From the NCBI GenBank assembly GCA_030593645.1, contig JAUVGT010000263.1, positions 1 to 7,121 of the forward strand: 7,121 nt of DNA, read 5' to 3'. The stretch's first letter is position 1. Each line of letters opens with the position of its first letter. Source of the stretch: Deltaproteobacteria bacterium (GTDB lineage: Bacteria > Desulfobacterota > Desulfobacteria > Desulfobacterales > JAUVGT01). Shown here in pieces: positions 1-5,143 of this stretch. The notes under the pieces are model-generated. The model was not told the origin of the DNA, made no database searches, and saw nothing but the letters and a program-made list of their open reading frames with translations. The translations under genes were made by a program, and so were the position numbers.

Positions 1-2072
1 AACCCATTGCCGATTTTTTCGATGCCCTGGTTGTCGGTGAGGGTGAAGAGGTCATATTGCAGTTGGCTGATAAATGGATCAAATGGAAAGACTATAATGG
101 AAAAGACAGGAACGAATTATTAAAAGAATGGGCTGAAATAAAGGGCGTTTATGTACCATCTTTTTTTAAACCGGAATATAACTCATTTGGTATTATGTCT
201 TTAATACCGAAATATCCGGATTATATAACGGTTAGACGAGCGGTCATAAACTGTCTTGATACCGCGACATTTCCAGAAAAGCCGATCATACCGTATGGAA
301 AACCAATTCACGACAGACTAAGGATGGAAATATCGCGGGGGTGCACCCGGGGATGCCGCTTCTGCCAGGCCGGAATGATATACCGGCCCGTAAGGGAAAG
401 ATCACAAAAGACGATTATTCAAAAAACCCAGGAAGCACTGAAATCGACCGGGTATGAAGACCTCTCTCTACTTTCACTAAGCACAGGAGACTATTCCGAT
501 ATCGAACCTCTTATGGAACATCTGATGACTGAATGTGAAAGAGAGCGGATCGCTGTGTCTTTACCGTCTTTAAGGGCCGGGACATTAACACCGGATTTGA
601 TGAAGCTCATTAAAAAAGTACGGAAAACAGGGTTCACCATAGCCCCTGAAGCCGGAAGCCAGAGGCTTCGAAATGTAATCAATAAGAATATCAGCGAAAA
701 TGAAATTATTGAAACCGTTCAAAACGCATTTAAGCTCGGATGGAAAGTCATCAAATTATATTTTATGATTGGATTACCTACGGAGACCGACGAAGATCAT
801 CTGGCGATTATTGAGCTGGTCAAAAAAATACGCCATACACGGGAGAAAAAAGGGAAGGCCCCACACATTAATGTCAGTATTACCACGTTTGTGCCTAAGC
901 CGCATACACCTTTTCAGTGGGAATCTCAAATACCACCGGAAAAAGCAAAGCGGATCATTGGTCAAATGAAAGAAAGCTTAAAACTCCCTGGCGTTCGGGT
1001 GAAATGGCAAAATCCTGATGTCAGTATCATTGAAGGGTTATGGGCAAGGGGCGATCGCAGGTTATCATCTCTGCTTTTAAATGCCTATCAAAAGGGATGC
1101 AGATTTGATGGATGGAGCGATCAGTTTAATTGCTCGGCATGGAATGAAGCGTGTCTGGACGAAGGGATAGATATTCATTTTTTTACCGCTCGAAAGAGAT
1201 CCTTTGATGAAAAATTACCGTGGGATAATATTGATTCCGGTATATCCAAGAAGTACCTGGTTGAGGAATATCAGAAAGGGATGGGGGAAAAAATAACCCG
1301 TGACTGTAGAATCGATGAGTGTAACCAATGCGGTGTCTGTGATTTTAAAAATATATTGCCGGACATATATGACGGAAAGAAAAATGAATACATGGATTCG
1401 GTTAAAACACCACCACCACCAACCCAAACCAACCCTGTAAAACTAACCATTAAATATTCAAAAACCGGACGGGCCCGGTTTTTCGGTCACCTTGAGATGG
1501 TAAATATAATCATTCGAGCACTGAAACGATTAAAAATACCGGTTAAATATTCTCAGGGATTTCACCCAAAACCAAAAATATCTTTTCAGGATCCCCTTCC
1601 AATCGGAATGGAAAGCGAAGTAGAATATATGTTTTTAAACATTACCGAGCCCGTGGACCGAAACCGAATGGTCACCGGACTGAACAAAAATCTTCCGGAA
1701 GGTCTTTTTGTACATGATTGCAGTATATACTCAAAAGAAAAAAAGAGTTCAGAAACAGAGACTCTTCGATACAGGGTCACATCAAATGAAAATATTTTTA
1801 AAAAAAATGAAGTGGAACGCTTTCAAAGAAGTGAAACGGAAATCATCACCAAGACAGATAAAAAGGGCAGAAAAAAAGAGATTGATCTGAAACGGCATGT
1901 ATCAGAAATCAAAGTCACCGACCCCCAATGCATTGAAATAAAAATGAACACATTGCAGGGCAAAAAGATTCGGCCCCGTGAAGCGATCGGAACAATATTC
2001 AATCTTACAGAAAATGAAATAAAACCGGTGAGGATCGTTAAGCTTGATGGTCTCGTAAAAAGTCCGAATTAG
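1..2072 (+). CDS. Radical SAM protein fused to a C-terminal DUF2344 domain (TIGR03960 + TIGR03936 type), 5' partial
   Basis: The frame is already open at the window edge (first full codon at 3, beginning PIADFFDALVVGEGEEV), so the N-terminus lies upstream; the TTG at 57 is internal, not a start. About 689 residues are visible. The radical SAM signature CxxxCxxC, which binds a 4Fe-4S cluster and SAM, is encoded by Cys codons at 342, 354 and 363 (RGCTRGCRFCQAG). A second cluster, C-x4-C-x2-C-x2-C (codons 1305, 1320, 1329, 1338), closes the first module. A proline/threonine linker at about 1407-1436 leads into a DUF2344-like domain from about 1437 (YSKTGRARFFGHLEM, then YSQGFHPKPKISF). In many bacteria the two modules are separate neighbouring genes, often beside rng; here they are one chain. 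Substrate and reaction are unknown; an RNA or ribosome-related modification is only a guess from context. The last seven codons appear to come from an inserted repeat. Family assignment is confident, function is not. Confidence 0.93.
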   Translation, partial: PIADFFDALVVGEGEEVILQLADKWIKWKDYNGKDRNELLKEWAEIKGVYVPSFFKPEYNSFGIMSLIPKYPDYITVRRAVINCLDTATFPEKPIIPYGKPIHDRLRMEISRGCTRGCRFCQAGMIYRPVRERSQKTIIQKTQEALKSTGYEDLSLLSLSTGDYSDIEPLMEHLMTECERERIAVSLPSLRAGTLTPDLMKLIKKVRKTGFTIAPEAGSQRLRNVINKNISENEIIETVQNAFKLGWKVIKLYFMIGLPTETDEDHLAIIELVKKIRHTREKKGKAPHINVSITTFVPKPHTPFQWESQIPPEKAKRIIGQMKESLKLPGVRVKWQNPDVSIIEGLWARGDRRLSSLLLNAYQKGCRFDGWSDQFNCSAWNEACLDEGIDIHFFTARKRSFDEKLPWDNIDSGISKKYLVEEYQKGMGEKITRDCRIDECNQCGVCDFKNILPDIYDGKKNEYMDSVKTPPPPTQTNPVKLTIKYSKTGRARFFGHLEMVNIIIRALKRLKIPVKYSQGFHPKPKISFQDPLPIGMESEVEYMFLNITEPVDRNRMVTGLNKNLPEGLFVHDCSIYSKEKKSSETETLRYRVTSNENIFKKNEVERFQRSETEIITKTDKKGRKKEIDLKRHVSEIKVTDPQCIEIKMNTLQGKKIRPREAIGTIFNLTENEIKPVRIVKLDGLVKSPN
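2040..2048 (+). repeat. Left 9-bp direct repeat (putative target-site duplication)
   Basis: AAGCTTGAT occurs here inside the end of the radical SAM gene (codons for K-L-D) and again, identically, at 2197-2205 immediately after the palindromic element. A caveat is that AAGCTT is itself palindromic, so the same bases could be the outer tip of the inverted arms. Confidence 0.6.
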
Positions 2073-2196
2073 ACGGTTTCGTAAAGAGTTCAAATTCAAG
2101 GCGTACAAATTTCGTAATCATGAAGCGTACTTATAGTACGTTGAATGATTGCGAAATGCAGCACAACGCAGAAGTTGGACTTTTTACGAAACCGTC
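2049..2196. repeat. MITE-like palindromic repeat element inserted at the 3' end of the radical SAM gene
   Basis: This is a near-palindrome. The arm at 2072-2085 (GACGGTTTCGTAAA) is exactly the reverse complement of 2183-2196. A second stem pairs 2109-2121 with 2145-2157 (one mismatch, G:T in RNA), and the centre is the hairpin CGTACT-TAT-AGTACG at 2126-2140; all are centred near 2133. A further arm copy lies just to the left: 2040-2070 matches the reverse complement of 2172-2202 at 27 of 31 positions. The element encodes no protein. Perfect 9-bp direct repeats flank it, as expected of a small non-autonomous element moved by a transposase supplied elsewhere. It could also fold in RNA and help end transcription of the upstream gene, though no clean hairpin-plus-T-run is seen. 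The palindrome is certain; calling it mobile is inference. Confidence 0.75.
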
Positions 2197-2205
2197 AAGC
2201 TTGAT
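2197..2205 (+). repeat. Right 9-bp direct repeat (putative target-site duplication)
   Basis: This is an identical copy of AAGCTTGAT at 2040-2048. Joining the left copy to what follows this one gives in-frame codons CAC AAC ACG and stop TGA (2206-2217), which supports an insertion between the two copies. Confidence 0.6.
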
Positions 2206-2285
2206 CACAACACGTGACTTAAAACCATAAACAAGACGTTCTTTAAAATAAATAGTGAAATGAAAAGAGACATGATTTCAAAGTG

Positions 2286-2314
2286 TTGATTATATGGATA
2301 AAATGATTTATAAT
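2286..2314 (+). promoter_or_regulatory. Sigma70-type promoter for rng
   Basis: A -35-like TTGATT (2286-2291) is followed after exactly 17 bases by a perfect -10 box TATAAT (2309-2314). Transcription would start near 2320-2322, leaving a leader of about 70 bases before the preferred rng start. Strength and use are inferred from the match alone. Confidence 0.6.
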
Positions 2315-2318
2315 AGCG

Positions 2319-2333
2319 GACATTCCAAATGTC
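2319..2333 (+). promoter_or_regulatory. Short perfect hairpin at the start of the rng leader
   Basis: GACATT-CCA-AATGTC is a 6-bp perfect stem with a 3-base loop, lying at the expected transcription start of rng. It could be a 5'-end stem affecting transcript stability or a small operator. No T-run follows, so it is not a terminator. Confidence 0.35.
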
Positions 2334-2393
2334 TTCACGTTTGAGTATACAAGGCAGAAATCATAAATGAAGAATAACCGGCAAGAGCTGAAA

Positions 2394-3941
2394 ATGTATA
2401 AAAAAATTATTATCAATAAAACGAACCATGAAACACGCGTCGCATTGCTTGAAGACGGAACCATCGTTGAGTTGTTCATTGAAAGGGGGGATGAGTCAGA
2501 TATTACAGGTAATATTTATAAGGGAAGAGTTCAAAGGGTTTTACCTGGAATACAGGCATCTTTTGTGGATATCGGTTTAAAGCAGGCCGCATTTATATAT
2601 GTGAACGATGTTGAGGGTAATCGGTATGATGATATTGAACGGATCATGCTCGCGAATGAGGAAAAGGAAGAAGAGGAGAAAGACGAAGATTTTGAAAAAA
2701 ATGAATTGGCCATACCGGCCACAAGGACGGATTTTCATATTGAAGATCTGATATCCGAAGGACAGGATATCAGGGTCCAGGTATCCAAATCACCCATAGG
2801 AACCAAGGGCGCCCGGGTTACATCTTATGTATCATTACCTGGAAGATTTCTTGTTTTAATGCCCACTTCCAATCATATCGGGATATCCAGACGAATCGAA
2901 GATCAAAACGAAAGAAATCGATTAAAAGATATTATTGTGGATATCAGGAACGAAGAATATGGCTATATTATAAGGACGGCTGCTGATGGAATAAAAAGAG
3001 AAAAACTTGAATATGAAATGCATTTTTTAAATAATCTATGGGAAAGCATTCAGCAAAAATATAATAAGAGCTCATGCCCTGCACCACTTCACAAAGAACT
3101 TAACGTAAGTCTTCGGGCAGTACGGGACCTGCTTCTTCATGAGGCGGAAAGCCTTGTTATTGACTCACGTGAGGGATATGAAGAAATCCTCCAATTTCTA
3201 GACAAGTTTATGCCGAGTCTAAAAGACTGTGTGGAACTGTACGATGGGGACGAACCGATCTTTGATGCGTATAACCTTGAAGGGGATATTTCACGGGCAA
3301 TTAAAAGAAAGGTATGGTTAAAGTCGGGTGGATATATCGTCATTGAACATACAGAAGCGCTGGTTGCCATAGACGTCAATACAGGACGGTTTGTCGGAAA
3401 ACATAACCTTGAAGAGACGATATTAAAAACAAACCTTGAGGCGGTAAAAGAAATCGCCTATCAAATCCGATTGAGAGATCTCGGGGGCATCATCATCATC
3501 GATTTTATTGATATGGAAAAGAAAACAAACCAGGAAAAAGTTTTCAATGAGCTGAGGGAAGCGTTCAGAAAAGATCGAAGCAAGAACCATATTCTACCCA
3601 TATCAGAACTCGGATTGATTCAAATGACTCGTAAGAGAAATAAGAAACCGCTTTCACGGCTGCTGTGCGAACCGTGCTTTTACTGTGAAGGTGAGGGGTA
3701 CTTAATATCCAGGCAGACAATTTGTTACAATATATACAAGGAAATATTGCGTGAACAAAAAGACACCACCGGTGTTCGGTTTACACTGAAAGTCAATCCG
3801 GAAATTGCCGATCTGCTGCACGGAGAGCTGAACGATATTGTTATTAAACTGGAACAGATCATCAAGAAACAGATTGTGATCTATCCTGATTCAAATTTTC
3901 ATATGGAAGAGTTTGAGGTTTTTGAGACATATAAAAATTGA
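2394..3941 (+). CDS. rng: Ribonuclease G (RNase E/G family endoribonuclease)
   Basis: A single-strand-specific, Mg-dependent cytoplasmic endoribonuclease that in known relatives matures 16S rRNA 5' ends and cleaves mRNAs. The product is 515 residues from this start, close to E. coli RNase G (489) and without the long C-terminal scaffold of RNase E. It has the N-terminal match NHETRVALLEDG, an S1 domain (from IYKGRVQRVLPG), catalytic-site aspartates D327 (AIDVNTG) and D370 (IIIDFIDM), and a CxxC Zn-link at C428/C431 (CFYCEGEG). An in-frame ATG at 2367 would add nine residues; 2394 is preferred because family similarity begins there and AAGAG (2383-2387) lies 6 bases upstream, whereas the AAGG before 2367 is 12 bases away. 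A very acidic stretch (residues 88-104) interrupts the S1 region. It has its own promoter upstream and is followed by rpmH. Confidence 0.96.
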   Translation: MYKKIIINKTNHETRVALLEDGTIVELFIERGDESDITGNIYKGRVQRVLPGIQASFVDIGLKQAAFIYVNDVEGNRYDDIERIMLANEEKEEEEKDEDFEKNELAIPATRTDFHIEDLISEGQDIRVQVSKSPIGTKGARVTSYVSLPGRFLVLMPTSNHIGISRRIEDQNERNRLKDIIVDIRNEEYGYIIRTAADGIKREKLEYEMHFLNNLWESIQQKYNKSSCPAPLHKELNVSLRAVRDLLLHEAESLVIDSREGYEEILQFLDKFMPSLKDCVELYDGDEPIFDAYNLEGDISRAIKRKVWLKSGGYIVIEHTEALVAIDVNTGRFVGKHNLEETILKTNLEAVKEIAYQIRLRDLGGIIIIDFIDMEKKTNQEKVFNELREAFRKDRSKNHILPISELGLIQMTRKRNKKPLSRLLCEPCFYCEGEGYLISRQTICYNIYKEILREQKDTTGVRFTLKVNPEIADLLHGELNDIVIKLEQIIKKQIVIYPDSNFHMEEFEVFETYKN

Positions 3942-3961
3942 ATGTTGACATCAAACAAACG

Positions 3962-3989
3962 TTGTGTTTTGATTACAAGGTTATATACT
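3962..3989 (+). promoter_or_regulatory. Candidate promoter for rpmH-rnpA-yidD
   Basis: A -10-like TATACT (3984-3989) is preceded at 16 bases by a weak -35, TTGTGT (3962-3967). The -35 sits in the left arm of an imperfect 11-bp inverted repeat (3960-3970 with 4001-4011, one mismatch), so a regulator or RNA fold could act here. A perfect TTGACA at 3945-3950 lacks a good partner at normal spacing. Confidence 0.35.
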
Positions 3990-4026
3990 CAGAACCAACG
4001 AAAACACAGCGGGAATAAGGACAATA

Positions 4027-4052
4027 ACCTATTAATATAACTAATAATAGGT
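4027..4052 (+). repeat. AT-rich inverted repeat in the rpmH leader
   Basis: ACCTATTA (4027-4034) and TAATAGGT (4045-4052) form a perfect 8-bp stem with a 10-base loop, 35 bases before the rpmH start codon. The stem is AT-rich and weak; an operator or leader hairpin are both possible. No T-run marks it as a terminator. Confidence 0.35.
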
Positions 4053-4087
4053 GTTATAAATACTAATCGGAATAAAGGAAAAAACAA

Positions 4088-4222
4088 ATGAAACGAACAT
4101 TTCAACCAAGCAAAAGAAAGCGAGCCAGAAAACACGGATTTTTAAAACGGATGTCAACCAAACAGGGAAGAAAAATCATTAACAATAGAAGAGCAAGGGG
4201 CAGAAGCCGATTATCAGCATAA
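4088..4222 (+). CDS. rpmH: 50S ribosomal protein L34
   Basis: A 44-residue, very basic protein matching L34 along its whole length: it begins MKRTFQPSKRKRARKHGF, continues RMSTKQGRKII, and ends RRARGRSRLSA. L34 is a structural protein of the large subunit, bound to 23S rRNA. The ATG at 4088 is fixed by the universal MKRT start and by AAAGGA (4074-4079) 8 bases upstream. It opens the classic rpmH-rnpA-yidD-yidC-jag order. In many bacteria dnaA lies on the far side of rpmH; here rng does instead. rnpA starts 76 bases downstream on the same strand, consistent with cotranscription. Confidence 0.98.
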   Translation: MKRTFQPSKRKRARKHGFLKRMSTKQGRKIINNRRARGRSRLSA

Positions 4223-4285
4223 AATTTCCAGTTAACATAAACAGGAAGCAATCGGTGCCGGAAACAACACAAAAGAGGACATAAC

Positions 4286-4290
4286 AGGGG
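4286..4290 (+). promoter_or_regulatory. Ribosome binding site deciding the TTG start of rnpA
   Basis: AGGGG lies 8 bases before TTG at 4299. No ATG or GTG is available in this frame between the upstream in-frame stop (TAA, 4233-4235) and 4299, so this site supports a TTG start. Confidence 0.55.
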
Positions 4291-4298
4291 CACAATAT

Positions 4299-4658
4299 TT
4301 GAGGGAATTTTCCTTTTCAAAGGCAGATAGAATTAGAAAACGATCCGACTTTATCAGAATTGGCAAAACAGGGATAAAACGACAGAACAAAAATTTTATT
4401 TTATACTATTCAAAAGGGCTGACAGAAAAATCAAGAATCGGTATTACCGTAACCAAAAGAGTCGGAAACGCGGCCAAAAGAAACCGAATAAAACGGATTT
4501 CCAGAGAATACTACCGATTAAACAGGCATAAAATTAATGGCATTTGGGATATGAGCATCATCGCAAAAAGAGAATCAGCTCAAACAACATCTAATGAATT
4601 ATTTCAATCCCTGGAAAATATATTTAGCAGGATAGCAAACCATCTTGAAACCGAATAA
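4299..4658 (+). CDS. rnpA: Ribonuclease P protein component
   Basis: The protein partner of the RNase P RNA (rnpB), which removes 5' leaders from precursor tRNAs. The product is 119 residues and basic, the normal family size. It shows the N-terminal RIRKRSDFIRIGKTG stretch, the central strand RIGITVTKRVGNA (about 46-58), and the RNR motif KRNRIKRISRE (60-70) that contacts the RNA, followed by the SIIAKR strand. Translation must start at TTG 4299: the frame is closed by a stop at 4233 and has no ATG or GTG in between, and an AGGGG site is well placed. It follows rpmH by 76 bases, and yidD begins one base after its stop (or overlaps it if a TTG start at 4645 is used), so coupling is likely. Confidence 0.96.
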   Translation: MREFSFSKADRIRKRSDFIRIGKTGIKRQNKNFILYYSKGLTEKSRIGITVTKRVGNAAKRNRIKRISREYYRLNRHKINGIWDMSIIAKRESAQTTSNELFQSLENIFSRIANHLETE

Positions 4659-4659
4659 A

Positions 4660-4872
4660 ATGATCATACTTCCAGCTCTATTACTCATACGGATATATCA
4701 GCTTGTAATATCGCCCGTAACCGGACCAGCATGCCGATTTTATCCATCCTGTTCAAGATATGCGTATCAGGCCATTGAAAGATACGGTCTGTTAAAAGGA
4801 ACGGTCCTGGCAATAAAGAGAATATTAAAATGTCATCCTTTCAATCCAGGCGGAGTCGATCCTGTACCATAA
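4660..4872 (+). CDS. yidD: Membrane protein insertion efficiency factor YidD
   Basis: A small inner-membrane-associated protein thought to assist YidC-dependent membrane protein insertion. From ATG 4660 it is 70 residues, with a hydrophobic/amphipathic N-terminal helix (IILPALLLIRIYQLVISP), then the family hallmark CRFYPSCSRYAYQAIERYG, a KRILKCHPF segment and the C-terminal GGVDPVP; three conserved cysteines are present. An in-frame TTG at 4645 would add MKPNK and overlap rnpA by 14 bases, but its nearest purine-rich site (AGGA, 4629-4632) is 12 bases away, so the ATG is preferred. The arrangement TAA-A-ATG suggests translation by termination and reinitiation from rnpA. Family identity is certain; the exact start is not. 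Confidence 0.94.
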   Translation: MIILPALLLIRIYQLVISPVTGPACRFYPSCSRYAYQAIERYGLLKGTVLAIKRILKCHPFNPGGVDPVP

Positions 4873-5143
4873 ATTAAGATGCCGTACTAAATATCTGGTA
4901 AATATAATCTGTAAAGCCATCGCGCAGAAACGGTTGATACATTATTTGGTTTTTATATCAACGGCCTGAGAAAATTTAAACCTGTAGATCCCTTCTAAGA
5001 CCCCATTTATAAAATCAATACCGGTTAATCCGAATTCAACGATTCCCACTGGTAAGATACCGAAATCACAAAATCACGTATCTTTGAAATATCTGTATTT
5101 AATGGTGATGAAAGAGATCAACTTATTCGACTAGGAGATAATA
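4873..5143. other. Gap between yidD and yidC with no recognised gene
   Basis: These 271 bases separate genes that usually lie very close together. They hold two inverted repeats: GTTGATA (4933-4939) with TATCAAC (4956-4962), and AAGATAC (5054-5060) with GTATCTT (5078-5084). TTGATA-N16-TATCAA (4934-4961) could be a weak promoter for yidC. A minus-strand frame is open from 5073 to 4942 and reads like protein, but it has no convincing start. A 10-codon plus-strand ORF (5102-5134) ends in the stop that overlaps the yidC ribosome binding site. No terminator with a T-run is visible. Confidence 0.4.

Noticed and set aside
57..59. TTG at 57 as the start of the radical SAM gene
   Set aside because: The same frame is open to the window edge and the upstream residues (PIADFFDALVVGEGEEV) look like conserved family sequence, so the gene begins before the window.
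2072..2196. Palindrome as an intrinsic terminator of the radical SAM gene
   Set aside because: The stem is far longer than usual terminators and is not followed by a T-run after its end; the direct repeats fit an inserted element better, though some effect on transcription is possible.
2243..2479. Minus-strand open frame across the rng promoter and start
   Set aside because: Its reading overlaps the rng N-terminus and a good plus-strand promoter, and the Phe/Ile/Ser-rich product looks like AT-rich noise.
3945..3974. TTGACA at 3945-3950 as the main rpmH -35 box
   Set aside because: No acceptable -10 box lies 16-18 bases downstream (the bases there read TTTGAT/TTGATT); TATACT at 3984 is too far away.
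4102..4320. Minus-strand open frame across rpmH and the start of rnpA
   Set aside because: It is the complement of the basic, Lys/Arg-rich L34 gene, which gives Leu/Phe-rich shadows; no family resemblance.
5102..5134. Ten-codon ORF (MVMKEINLFD) ending at the yidC ribosome binding site
   Set aside because: It could be a leader peptide, but it has no clear ribosome binding site, no run of regulatory codons and no terminator-type hairpin after it, so chance is the simpler reading.
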